Source: Erpobdella octoculata (Eukaryota; Annelida; Clitellata; Hirudinida; Erpobdellidae). From it: a DNA stretch of 64,000 nucleotides. The stretch spans positions 19,157,483 through 19,221,482 of the forward strand of contig OZ022240.1 in NCBI GenBank assembly GCA_963978895.1, read 5' to 3'. Of the stretch, positions 45,782 through 57,055 are shown piece by piece. The notes beneath the pieces were generated by a model. The model ran no database searches. It was not told the origin of the DNA and worked only from the letters and a program-made list of their open reading frames with translations. Position numbers and translations under genes: made by a program. Position 1 is the first letter of the stretch, and the number at the start of each line of letters is the position of its first letter.

Positions 45782-47413
45782 TCTTTCCAGCTCTTAGTTA
45801 TAATAAATACTATAGTTTAATGTACTTTTTGGCTTGTCTATTAAAATTTCCGTATCAAAAGCTAAATCTACCAGACTATATGTACATTTACGAGTGTTTG
45901 CAGTTTAATAAAAAAATTTTAAAAATATTGAAAGTTAGTTCGAAAGCTCAGATATAATAAATCATTTCTGTTTAAGTAAGCGCTATAGAATGCTCTGTGT
46001 ATGCCATCCGCCGTGCGCCTCAGGCTATCTATTGTTTACGTTTAGAACCAACTCGATTTCTTCGGAATTTCTGTGGGTGTATTGAATTTGAGTGCATATT
46101 ATAACTTAATAGACCTGTATCTTTTATTACCGATGTTTTTTTTTTTTTTAAAGTTAATTTTGTTTCCGAGTCTGCTAGCTTCACCCATACATTCACTCTA
46201 CGTAATCGTAATCCCATACTAATCGAGTCTGCCAGCTTAACTCCAGTCAATTAACACACTTAGCTACCACTATGTCACCTTTTTCGCTAGTTATTTTAAA
46301 AAATTTACCATCAAGTAACGAAGGCAAATTACACATCGTTACGCTGTTCAAATCGCAATCTATACTATCGGCCATGATGTTAAAAAATATTCGTATAAGT
46401 TACTAGTCAGCAAGAAATAAATTTAACCGTGAAAAAATCCTAGCAAGCACTTATTATATATCGTTGGAAAGGTATGAATTAGGAGAATATGAAAAACGGA
46501 ATTCTATAACTGTATAACAATGCGGGGGAGTGTAGGATAACAAAATAACAAGATGGCCGACAATTCGAAAATATCTTTCCAAAACAATTATTTATAACAA
46601 TGTTACAACTTGACTTTAATAGTCTTAAAGCAGCGCTACTTGAATAAATTTCAAAAAAAAAATTTGTAATAAAATATTTGAAGAAAAAGTTGAAAAACCA
46701 CAGAAATTTATAGACCCTACTCCCCATGGGCTGGATGACATTGGTAATGAGGGCCTTTTAAAGCTAGTCCAGTAGTACATAGATCCACTGGTATAATTTG
46801 ATCTTGATTATGAATTTTGCGATATCAGCCATTTGGAAAATGGCTTTTTATGGTTTTCAAAAGTCATTACTGCCAAAATTGAACCTATGAACAACAATCA
46901 AATACAAACTAGTTTCAAAATATGTTTATTCACATGCATCTATAAATAATTTCAACATATAATACAAAATACAAACAGAAAAACAACAGAAACACTAGAA
47001 ATAACAATTTTTATTTCATGCCCTGGAAATTGCAAGACATTATTCTTAGATTCTTGATTGTAAACATCCAGCATATTGTGAATAATCATTTTTATAAATT
47101 AAAAAATATTGATATTTTGAGTCATTGGTTTCACCTAGTTGCCCAATTTATTGCCTAATGCCTGGTTAATCACAGGGAGTGCCACGTGAAGGTTGACTCG
47201 TACTCACCACCTAATATACAAACAACATACAAACAAGAAACATATCAGCATATGTACATATTTACATCTAAATATACACACACCTCTAGGTTTGCTGGAA
47301 TATTTGGAAACACATTAAGAAAATCATAAATTTAACATGTGCACACATCTAGCTTTAAAAAAAAATTAAAATACATACATAAAATATAAAACACATACAC
47401 ACAAATGACTAGT

Positions 47414-47556
47414 TAGTTTACCCTTCAGCCCGGTTTAACCGCAACTGTTAGGTGGTGGTATGTTTAATTAAATTCCGAGTCCGGTTAAACCGAAACTGTC
47501 AGGTGGTGGTATGTTTAATTAAATTCCAAGTCCGGCTTAACTGCAACTGTTCGTAT
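47414..47556. repeat. About 61-bp tandem repeat
   Basis: About 2.3 copies of a unit with CGGTTTAACCGCAACTGTTA and GGTGGTGGTATGTTTAATTA. Confidence 0.85.
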
Positions 47557-47829
47557 CTTCATTTAGGACTAATTGACTAGGTCGTTTGCCCTCAAAATTT
47601 CAAAAACCAAAATTAAGCCAGCATAAATGAAGCTGTTATCAAACATTCAGATCTTCAGTTTGAATGATACTATAACCACAACTGATAAATGCTTTCAGTG
47701 AGCTCATGAAAAAGTCAGACTAGAATATCAAATAACTACAATCAAAACGTCAAAAACTAAAATTGCTGTCTAAGTTCGAAAGCAGCAAGAAATATTAAAT
47801 TTCTTCCACATAGAAGAAATCAATGTCTT

Positions 47830-48691
47830 CATAAAAAAAACTGTGGATCATTGTTCTCAACCACATGTTCTGTGCCACAAGATTCTTCACTGTCACTGCT
47901 TATATTATTTGTTTCATCTGATGTTACACCGCCATTTGAGCAATCCGTTCCATGACAATTTCCGCACACAGAAACACAGTGCCTATTGTTTCGCAGATAT
48001 GAACACACTTGGATGAGCAGTTTCCATTACAATAGCATCGAACAAACTTCAGGACTGACTAAGGTGCAATGTCACCCACTATTTTCACGGGTTTTAAGCA
48101 GCTTTCAACTGATTACCAGTCCCAGTCGGTTGCCTTCAAGACTACTTTATCCAGAGTCCCCAAATCACAGCATGCAAATGAACGCATCGGACATGCAGGT
48201 GAGCAGCACCTTCTGATAGTGGCAGCCTTTCTGGTTGAAAACGACGACAGAGCCAATTTGAAATATGACTCATACCGTAAATCAGCCAATCTTTCTCCTA
48301 CTTTCCCGCCATACAGACTGACCAACAGGCTAGAACCAGCTCTGCGCACCTCATCATCCGTAGCATTGCTTCTTTGCAGAGCCATGCGGCACGACAAATG
48401 CAATTTAATTACATGTTTGTTGTAGTGCACATTAATATAATTTACCAAATCACAACAACCGGTAACTTCAAGTTTTTTAAATACAGTGGGCAAGGCTCTT
48501 ACAACTTCAGCAGTGTGTTCAGATGTTTCTTGCTTACAAAATGAACATTTTAAAAAATATGAATTTATTTCTGTTTCCTCAGAAATTACAGAAGAAGATA
48601 TCTCAGTCCTCACTTCCTCTTCTTCATACATACATGTTCTACACTTCTGCACCATTAAAGGAACCACTAGACTAGACAAAAGATGTAGCAA
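47830..48691 (-). pseudogene. PIN/CXC-type multicopy protein, C-terminal part (copy 1)
   Basis: Minus strand. The first 190 residues include EVVRALPTVFKKLE and SSLLVSLYGGKVGERLADLR, which aligns with MLSLYGSKESIHTLDELR in the copy at 49873-52423, and end LKATDWDW. After a stop and frameshifts the sequence goes on with VRCYCNGNCSSKCVHIC and CGNCHGTDCSNGG, a cysteine-rich CXC (tesmin-like) pattern. Lies within B, upstream of the transposase. N-terminal half and PIN-like part absent. Function unknown. Confidence 0.65.
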
Positions 48692-48829
48692 ACTTCCAGT
48701 GAGAACGGAAAAGAAAATAGCAATTTTCTAAAAAATTGTTTCTGTTGATATTTTTTAATTTGTCTTATTTATCTTTCAAATAGACCTAATCTAAACGTAT
48801 ACTAGTCGCCAAGCACAGAAGCGAACGAC

Positions 48830-49860
48830 ACTAATTTTACTAACTATCGCCCATCAAACTAAATGCCGTATAACTCACGACATACAACTCCGATTTTTAT
48901 AGAATTTAGAATGCTATGTTCTTATTACTATTTTACACCTAATCTGAAAATTCTATGCTTGCTAGGATTTTTTCACACTTCCAATGCAACGAAATTTTCT
49001 ACGTTCTGACTATTAGTCCGATCAAATGTAATGTTATACCTTAAAATTTATTCATGATTTGAAATTTTTAGATAAAATGGAAGCTAATGCTCTGTTCTTT
49101 ACGGCAAACTAAATAATTTATTCAAGGAATACTTGGAAAGTTAGTAATTTTGAATCGAAATTGTACGAAGTTAAACGTGGGCGGTAATAGATATACCATA
49201 CGTAAACAACATCGGTAATTCGTAAAATCCGTGGATTATATCAGGTTATTTGTAAATAAAATTACATTTACGTGATTCCTAACAAGTGGCCTGGGTCTAA
49301 ACAAAAAAACTCGGTCTGGGACGCCCTGCAAGTTCATAACCACGAATGTAAGCATAACCCTAGGGCCTGGCCTAGGCCCATGTTACTTTTTTGGCCTACT
49401 TTGTACATAATTATATTAGCATCACTGGTATGTTAACTGAGTAATATCTTTCTCTTTCATTTTCGGTTTTATTTGTTTTAAAAGTTATTCTTTTATAACA
49501 ATTTCAGGCAATGAGTGATTTCCTTGTGATTATGAAAAATATTCTCTCATCATTACAACATTGATTTATTTAACAATAACATCAAGTATCTTATACAAGT
49601 TATTTGGAAGATGGCAGATGTTTAAGTTTAACATAACAGCAAAGAAAAATGACTATATACATGCAATATAGTCTGAAATGACTCAAGTCATTAAATCCAG
49701 CATCAAAATAGTTCTGTGTTGTATTGCCATGAAGAAAAAAAATGCAAAGTTCTACATCAGGGATGGATAGACGACATTAAATAACACAGTCTAACCAAGA
49801 CGATACAGAAACTTGCAATTTGTTCAAAGGATAATGGCCACAGTAGTTTTAAAAAAATGT
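48830..49860. other. Non-coding stretch inside element B
   Basis: AT-rich DNA between the two PIN/CXC relics; no gene recognised. Confidence 0.45.
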
Positions 49861-49872
49861 ATTTTATTGATT

Positions 49873-52423
49873 TTACTCAGCTGTGTCGTCAACTGCTGAA
49901 ATTTGTTCTGGAGTTACAATGGGAGCATTTTCACACTGTCCACCACACTTGCAGTGAATACTGCAAGGCAATCGCTTTTTATAACATCCGCATGATGTGG
50001 AACATAACAATGCACCCTTGGAGCAACTGCATCTGATCTCCTGGAGAAGTTCTGGTGGTGCCGGATTGATGTCTGTAATAATTGGATGGATTTCTGCACT
50101 TGTACATGTATAGCCATACTCTTCCTTTGGCAAACCTGATCTCAAAGATTTCCATGTATTTGTCTGAAGATGAACTCGCAAACTGTGGAAATATGCTGCC
50201 CTGGATGTCGGTGGAAGGCGTTCCAGTGGTACATACTTCGTTGACATCATAATCATGTACCTGAATGAAATTAAAATTAATTTGTATTTTTCACGTAATT
50301 TTATTTATTTTATTTACTATTAACTATTTTTTTGTCGTCAAGACTTGGGTATCAAAATTTTGTTGTCTTATTAATAAATCATGTTTTACATTGAACAATT
50401 TATAGTTATGTTCTTGAAGTTAATGGAAAATTACATGGAATAACATGGTGTTTTTCAATTGCGCAAAACATCTTAACAATAACATTGTTTAACATACTTT
50501 GCATTTAAAGAAAAGTTAAGTTATTTACCTCAGCTCATCTAAAGTATGAATGGATTCTTTCGAGCCATACAGAGACAGCATAAACTCCTCTCCAATGCCT
50601 CTGATGTCATCTTTTGAGGTTTCGGAATTTCCAAATGTTCTAAGTTTTTCTTTTTTAACCTCAGATAATTTTTGCAATAATTTGAATGCTTTTAACTTTC
50701 CCTGACCAAAAAATGATGACGTCGTGTCACATCCTGACATTGCATGTACAAAAGGCAACAGTTCACACGCTGACTTTCCTATCACCTTCTGTGCCTCAAC
50801 AATATTAATTGTGTTTGTTTTGGTTTGTATGAAAATAGGATGTTCCTCGGAAACATGATGGATCAATAAAACCAGAATATCTGTGTCTTCAGAAATTACT
50901 GTAACAATTTCTTTTGATCGCCTTGCAAGCTCTAGAGCCAAGCGAACGATTACAACATCGGCATCACCTTCCTCTCCCGCATGTTGAACAGATATGTTTT
51001 TCTCAAGTAGACATTTTCCGAGCATCAATATGTAGTTTTGCTTATTTTTTTTTATTACTCAGAAAGTCAAACTTGTTTGAAGGAATTGAAAAATTTTCAT
51101 GGATGATGACTTCTGCTGATTGTGGTGCATTCAAACGACGCCTTTTTTGTTCCTGATCTTTTGTTGTAATAACGTCATAACTATCAAAAATGACATGCGG
51201 ATGTTGGTCTGGAAACTTTTTATAATGAGAAAAAATGTAGTTAACAAAAAGATCACAAGAATCCTTGATGCTACCGAGTTTAGGCCATGGAAGCTGCTGA
51301 AGTACAGCACAGCCATCAATTACATTTATTCTTGAACATAGATCATTTTTGACCCATATGTCTGGACTCAGAGTTACTATGTGCTTGCCAAGTTGTGACT
51401 TAGGAGTCCTCCTCATGCTTCCATCATCTGTAAACATTGCTGGAGCAACTGACGACAGTTCATAACTGTACAAGGATGGGTCAGGCTGTTGTGAATGAGA
51501 CGCGATCGCAATTAATCTTTGACTGAGTTCTGCAGTAGAAACATGAATTTTTTCATTCTGTCCTAATACTACACTCTTCTTCATCACCAAAAAGGTTACC
51601 ACTTGATCAGACTTTTTAAATTGGACTTGACCAATAGATTTTCCTGTAATTCTTTCCTGGATTTTGTTACCAATTGTATCTACTTGATCAACATTCACGC
51701 AGTCATCTGCAATAAACCAGTGGAAATGTTAACCAGACATTCATTTCCTTGTGTCACGAATGGATTGTGACTTCTGAAGAAAGTCAAAAATTTCTCAACA
51801 TGAGTCACATCGTTCTTGACACGTGCTACGGCTATGTCTCTGTGTTGGGCAGACCATGTTCCGGAATATTGGCCGGTTAAATTTCTAATTTCATCGGAAT
51901 ATTGTGCTAGAATGTGCGTAACTAGTAGCCACACTGTTTTAGCAGCTTCACGGTGAGTTAGCGCTCACTTGAATTGAGAGGTCATCTCCACGTTGCCAGC
52001 ATGCACATAAAATAGTATCTTGTACCATACTCTTCTTCTTACTGTCGATCAACTCTACCTTACAAACTTGTGGATAAAATGTTGGATTCCGATTGTATTT
52101 ATCTATGTCTGCCCTTTTTGCACAGATGATGCAGCGTGTTGGGTAGTCAAACGGATATGAGATCTTTCTACGAGTGACACGCTTGGAAGGCGGAAGCAAC
52201 TTGGCAGCATTCTCCTCGACGACTTTTTGGACGTTTAACTTGTTACTATAATCGCGTCGACACTTTTCGTGAATTGAAACAAACGAGTTGGATGATGTCA
52301 GTCTTACTTATCAATGTCATCTTCATGTTGTACTGATGCCTATATAATCGTCTTCTGACCTTTCTCCAAAACATTCGACAACCTTCCACCTTTCTTGCAA
52401 ATTACGCACAAACTCATGCTAGA
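49873..52423 (-). pseudogene. PIN-like nuclease/CXC-domain multicopy protein (copy 2), several frameshifts
   Basis: Order on the minus strand: an N-terminal zinc knuckle (SLCVICKKGGRLSNVL, then a TAG) with SIHEKCRRDYSNK; a second knuckle YPTRCIICAKRADI; a middle region with MFTDDGSMRRTPKSQLGKHI; a PIN/FEN1-like core DADVVIVRLALELARR, VTVISEDTDILVLLIHH and HAMSGCDTTSSFFGQGK; and a C-terminal CXC-like block IRCSCSKGALLCSTSCGC. One GT-AG intron joins DELR to YMIMMSTKYV (50528-50261). Breaks: the TAG and a shift near 52290, a shift near 51955, a one-base shift near 51702 and one in an A-run at about 51050. From experience this layout is a multicopy, probably transposon-linked protein of animals. 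The nuclease role is inferred from the acidic motif only. Confidence 0.75.
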
Positions 52424-52429
52424 CATTTC

Positions 52430-53340
52430 TGGAACAAATAGAAAAAACTAGAGTGCTAACATTTAATTATAACATTATATTTATGTCATTAAATTCCAAC
52501 AACTAATCTACTTATTTAGCTTACAATTTTAATAAAAAAGAGCTTGTCGCAACTTTATTATGCGAGTTTGTAGGGATGCTGGAATCAAAATCTACAAGCA
52601 GAATATTAAAGTTAACTTTATAGAAATATTAAACACGAACCGTTGTCACCAGAGTCAGTAATATCGTTAAAGAAGGAAATAGTGCACAGAAATATAAAAA
52701 GCGTTGCATTGCCTAATAACTAACAAATAATAAATGTAATAATAAATAAATTACATGTTCCTACAAGTTTCAGCTCAGCCGGTCAGCTTATCGCTCACCT
52801 GTTGTAGGCTATCAAACTCGCTCCGAAATCTTATTTAAATAAGGTTTTTCAAGCTGTTAACAACGGATTCAGATTAAGGACTATATTGTCTAACCTTTGA
52901 ATATCTTTATTCGCTTCCAACGTTTTAATCCACCTTTCAAAATCAATTTTTATCCAACGTACCGAATAATAATAAACCGTTTCAAATTCGTTCAAAATTT
53001 CATATGTTCCAAATATTTTACAAAACAATTATTTAGACCACAATAATATACAAATTAATCCAAAGCTTTTCATATAAAAAAATATAATCATGAATAAATT
53101 TTAAGCTATTGATGCGATTTTCAAACTTTTTTACCGGACTATATACCGCTCGAAGCGATTGATGGCTTGGCATAGAAACAGCAGCATAGAAAAAATATTT
53201 TATGATTTTGATTTTCGAATATTAAAATAAAATCGAAAATCGTCAAAAAATGATTTCAAATCAAAATCATAATTAAATTTTACAAAATGATTTCAAATCA
53301 AAAATCAATATTTTGATTTGAAATCGTGATTTCAAATCAT
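52430..53340. other. Right end of element B, non-coding
   Basis: AT-rich DNA, ending in the subterminal ATGATTTCAAATCAAAATCA repeats and the CAGTGTTGGG terminus. Confidence 0.55.
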
Positions 53341-54900
53341 TTGATTTCAAATCCTACCCAACACTGGCAGTATGTCCAAAGCCAAGAAGGAAAGTAGCGG
53401 ATATATAGACTGTCAAGCTAAAGCTATCCAAAACTGTATCAAATCTTTGCTATGGTCAGCACTAGACATACGTATTACGTCGATATATCTAGATAGCTGT
53501 GTCCTGTGTCTGGTTCGGTATATTACTGGCTAAGACAAACAAATTTGTATCACTGCGCTTTTGAATTTTTTACCGACCAGTTGAATACTGCACTGGTTTA
53601 TAGTTTTAAAGCCCCATCGATGTTACTAATATCTTATTTCGCTAGAGTCGCTAGACAAACACTTTTATTCGTGGTGACATCATATTTAAATAATTCCAAA
53701 CTAAACCTTCGCGTTTACGACCAGCAAACATTTTTGACAAACCAACGCCAGCTTTCGACATTTCTGACTCAATAAATAATGACAAACCAAAACACAAATA
53801 CAATAGAAAAGGAATAAACAATCGTAGCGGCAAAGGCATGTTAAAAGAAAGACAAGCAGGTGTGGGCAGCGCCTGCATAAGTCATCGTAACTCTTTCCAA
53901 GTCCTTCGAGCCAATCAGCTCAAAGTAGCGCGTTGTATGAATATTCATCATAGCAGCCCTACTTTGCTCAGCATCACCATTTTAATCTCCCTCCATTTTG
54001 TTTTCGAATTGTCTCCTTTATTTTAGCTGATTTCCATTCTAAATAAAGAAATTTGAGTGCGCTTAAATTACAAATACAAATTATCTCCTAAATTATAAAC
54101 TTAGAGAACATGGTAAAAAAGTCACCCTGGAAGATCAATTTCAAAACCAACAAAAGATGATATAGAAAAGATATTCATAATTTTGAATGGAAGTGTTCCA
54201 ATAATTTTTGCAAAACCTTTATTAGAGCATGATGATGTAAATAGAAAAAATTCTTTATTACATTTTAAACATTCATATGTAGTGTCTAAATAAAAAAAGA
54301 GAAAAAAAGATATTGAGACCTAATGTCAAAATCAACAAAAAATGAGAAAGAAAAGATATTGTGAGCTCTGGATGGAAATAATTTACACAAAACATTTATT
54401 AGATCATGATTATAATTTAAATAAAACAAATTATTTATTAAATTTTGAACATTCATACGACAAAAATTTTAATTCAATAAAACTGTTTCATAGTCAGTGG
54501 CTTCTATCCTTATACAGCCGGGCGCAGCTTCGCCCTGCAAAAAACAGGGGGGGGGGAAGAAAGAAAAAAAAGGGGGTAAGGAAAAAAGTTTAAAAATCCA
54601 TTCATTTCGAAATTTCGATTGAACCCTAAGAATATATCTAAATGACGTGAGAGTCATGTGGCTTCTCAACGTTGACTCGAGATTCGTTAATTAACATTTA
54701 ATGTCCATCTTATCTTTCATATAGCTCATCTAATACGCTTCACGATGTAGCCGCAACCGAATGGACATGGAACATAATTTATGCTGAAGCCCATGAATGC
54801 TGATAAGTTCTACGACTGATGACGGCTATATAAAATAAACTTGACTCTTTTTGACTCCTTCTTGTTCACAATTTGTTTACTTTGTTAAAGAAAAGAGTAT

Positions 54901-55378
54901 GCCGCGAGAAAAATTCAAGTTTAAGTTACGTTGTTGCGAGTTAGCCTGCGGGAACCTGGTTCGATCTGATAAATGGATGGAGCATTGTCGAAAGCGTCAC
55001 GCTTTCAAATGTACTAGGTTAGCTTACCTTATCATTGTAAAGAAATAATTTTGAAAAATTAATAATTGTAAAAAATGGGCCGAACAAAGTTTTGTCAAAC
55101 CACTTAGAGCGCTTCAGGAATTGTCTGGATTTCCCGCATTGGACATCTTGTACAAGATATCTGTGTCGCTTGCAATTACAAGCGCTAGTGCCGAGAGAGC
55201 GATGAGCAGGGTTCGACTCATTAAGAACCGGTTAAGGACCTCAATGTTGGATGATTGGTTCTCTTCATTATTAATACTTGCCTCAGAAAAAGACATTTTG
55301 GAAAACATTCCTGTAGATAAAATCATTGATAGATTTGCTGCAACATCAAAACCGCTACAGAAACTTTTAATTAAATAA
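54901..55378 (+). pseudogene. hAT transposase of element E, N- and C-terminal remnants
   Basis: 54901-55048 encodes MPREKFKFKLRCCELACG and WMEHCRKRHAFKC, a zinc-finger-like start with C/H residues. After a stop at 55046, 55060-55378 encodes LDILYKISVSLAITSASAER, then AMSRVRLIKNRLRTSMLDDW, the hAT C-terminal dimerisation block. The DDE core is missing, which matches the 1.2-kb size of the element. Confidence 0.8.
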
Positions 55379-55535
55379 ATTTAGATTTGGATTTATAGTT
55401 TTAAATGATTTTTTCAATATTAACGTGTGTTGTTTTTCTGTGTTTGGGTATTATACCGAAATTAGACGAATTGTTGAGGAAAATGTGTATAGAAAGAACA
55501 AAAAAGTGTGTTAAAACTCAAACTATATATATTTC

Positions 55536-55540
<5 letters not shown>

Positions 55541-55620
<80 letters not shown>
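55541..55620. repeat. (TA)n microsatellite in element E
   Basis: Pure TA run of about 80 bp, followed by a G-rich tract. Confidence 0.95.
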
Positions 55621-55622
<2 letters not shown>

Positions 55623-56241
55623 AGGAGGGGGGAAAGCTTAGCTACTTAGGGGGGGGATTGAGCCCGGCCACTTGGGGGGGGGGGATAGAAGCCACTGTTC
55701 ATAGTATTAAAAAAGTAAAAATGTTGGAGAACAGCATTGCTCAATTATTTAAAAATTTAGAATTATTAATAAATTACTATTAAAGAATTATTACAAAACA
55801 CCGGCACACCGGCAGCCACTTCTGAGCTTTTTAACATTTGTTGATAATAAATATTCAAGACACGTTTCTTTGAGCTGATTGGCTCGAAGGACTTAGAATG
55901 ACTCATGAATGACTTATGCAGGCGCTGCCTACACCTGCTTGTAAAGAAAGTAGGTACCATAGAAGCGAAATTTCAGAAATTCAATTAAATTTGTATTAGT
56001 CAATTAATTTTAATTTTGTTTTTAATAATTTTTTTATTTCGTTTTAACAAATTATTTTTTATTTCTATTTCTATTTCGTTTAAAAAAAAAATTAAATTTT
56101 ATTTCTATTTTGTTCTAACTAATTTTTATTTTTATTTCAGTTTCGTTTTGACTTTCTATTCTAGTTTTCGTTTCAGTTTTCGTTAAAAAAAATTAATAAT
56201 TATCGTTTTAATTTCTATTTCCGTTAACGATATAATCACTG

Positions 56242-57055
56242 CCCTGAATGAATGACAAACCTTGTTTTACTGAGAACAACGTCACATCTATCATCCGTTT
56301 TAAAACTTTCCTGTTCTTTTCCACTTGGCGACGCTCCTGACTGATCAAACTAGATATTAACAGTTCTATTATTTGATATACGATATTTAGCAAACAAGTA
56401 ATGAAATTTTGCATTTGGATGCTGAATAGAAGCTTCATGTTTAACAATTTTGTCCATACCTTTTTTCCAATTAGAAACTCCTAAGTTTGGATCACACCAT
56501 TCCTTGCTATAATTTCCAGATTTACAATCAGCGAATAACCAACAAGCTTTGCAGTACATCTTTTGATTTGTCGGTGAAAATACCAGCCAAATTTGTCTCT
56601 TTTCATACTACCTTTTCCAAAACTTTTTGTGCACCAAGACATTTGAAAGTTGCTTTCAAATTCATCTGTCGAAAATAGAAATGGTTCTTTTATCCCTGGT
56701 TGACATGGTTCAATTTACACTATTTTCGTATCAGTTTTGTGCTTAAACTCGTATTAATGTAGAGTCCTGGATTTTTCAGAAAGTCTGATTGAGGAAGAAG
56801 TGCTGCAAATTGTTTTTCCACAGCTTCAAATTCCGGATCAGTCTGCTTAGATTGCAATCCAGGAGCTTCTGGTATTGTTTCAGTCTCGATAGGCTATGTA
56901 GTACTGGAATGCGCAGCTGGGTGATGATCACCTGAATTTCCGAAGAAAATTCAACTGATTGAACTACTTGTATTTTAGTCATAAATTATGTTAATTTAAC
57001 ACTCAATGTATCACCTGATTTGCGTTTATTACCGTCACGGACTGATTCAGCCATG
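56242..57055 (-). pseudogene. Element A transposase, N-terminal part (TTF-type zinc finger)
   Basis: Starts MAESVRDGNKRKSG at 57055 and quickly meets a stop. Further on, MYCKACWLFADCKSGNYSKE and SNWKKGMDKIVKHEASIQHP are typical of the TTF zinc finger of hAT/ZMYM-type transposases. After a one-base shift near 56350 it continues ISQERRQVEKNRKVLKRM and KQGLSFIQG, where F is inserted. The frame goes on at 41425. Multiple disruptions make it a pseudogene. Confidence 0.8.

Larger units (their letters stand above)
44306..46247. mobile_element. Element C: 1.94-kb long-TIR element inside B's BED-finger exon
   Basis: Inverted arms of about 265 bp begin ACTGGAGTTAAGCTGGCAGA and are about 95% alike. CAATTAAC flanks it exactly at 44298-44305 and 46248-46255. 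The spacer holds a 194-bp tandem duplication and long (TA)n arrays. No coding capacity, so it must be mobilised in trans. Eight-bp duplications occur in hAT and P-type families; the superfamily is not fixed. Confidence 0.92.
42039..46375 (-). pseudogene. hAT transposase of element B (BED finger), split only by insertion C
   Basis: Exon 1 is 46375-46248 plus 44297-44240, split by element C; exon 2 is 44007-42593; exon 3 is 42402-42039. Introns are GT-AG (GTAACG...CAG and GTTAGT...AAG). Removing C and one duplication copy gives 654 codons without a stop or frameshift. A BED finger begins KCVNCAKTF (Cys40, Cys43) with His60 and His65 in HLKLKHH. Then come basic residues, ADIWTTNNRSYMG, VTDNASNFKKAFNEF, CPTRWNSKF and the C-terminal dimerisation block [20 protein letters not shown]. 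These fit ZBED-like hAT transposases, with the acidic residues in their usual order. C sits between the two zinc cysteines, so this copy cannot make the full protein. Confidence 0.93.
46429..48976. repeat. Perfect 21-bp inverted repeat pair
   Basis: GTGAAAAAATCCTAGCAAGC plus A at 46429-46449 is repeated inverted at 48956-48976. The pair brackets a gene relic with a CXC domain. No matching target duplication was seen, so it could be an element boundary or duplicated promoter DNA. Confidence 0.6.
41785..53366 (-). mobile_element. Element B: hAT with intact transposase exons, 11.6 kb
   Basis: Ends CAGTGTTGGGTA and reversed CAGTGTTGGGTAGG. Subterminal ATGATTTCAAATCAAAATCA repeats occur four or more times at both ends, as expected for transposase binding sites. 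Flanks CCAGTATG (41777-41784) and GCAGTATG (53367-53374) agree at 7 of 8. It holds a three-exon transposase gene, insertion C, and relics of two PIN/CXC-type genes. At about 9.6 kb without C, it is long for a hAT element. Confidence 0.87.
54495..55697 (+). mobile_element. Element E: internally deleted hAT inside D
   Basis: Left end CAGTGGCTTCTATCC and reversed right end CAGTGGCTTCTATCC, identical over 15 bp. TTCATAGT flanks it exactly at 54487-54494 and 55698-55705. It keeps only the first and last parts of a hAT transposase on the + strand and a (TA)n array at about 55541-55620. A solo end of the same family is at 5278-5330. Confidence 0.92.
53852..55942. mobile_element. Element D: TIR element with 8-bp target duplication, inside F
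   Basis: Arms of about 100 bp: left ACAAGCAGGTGTGGGCAGCG and reversed right ACAAGCAGGTGTAGGCAGCG, both followed by CCTGCATAAGTCA and later TTCGAGCCAATCAGCTCAAA. AAAGAAAG flanks it exactly at 53844-53851 and 55943-55950. Element E sits inside. Without E it is about 0.9 kb and has no clear coding capacity. Confidence 0.85.
41426..56241. mobile_element. Element F: hAT-like, inserted in A's transposase
   Basis: Left end CAGTGATTAATTAG, reversed right end CAGTGATTATATCG. Both ends abut TTTCGTTTT-type tracts. CCCTGAAT flanks it exactly at 41418-41425 and 56242-56249. Removing F with one copy of the duplication rejoins the transposase frame of A. Without inner elements B and D it is about 1.1 kb and has no recognisable transposase. 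Confidence 0.85.
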
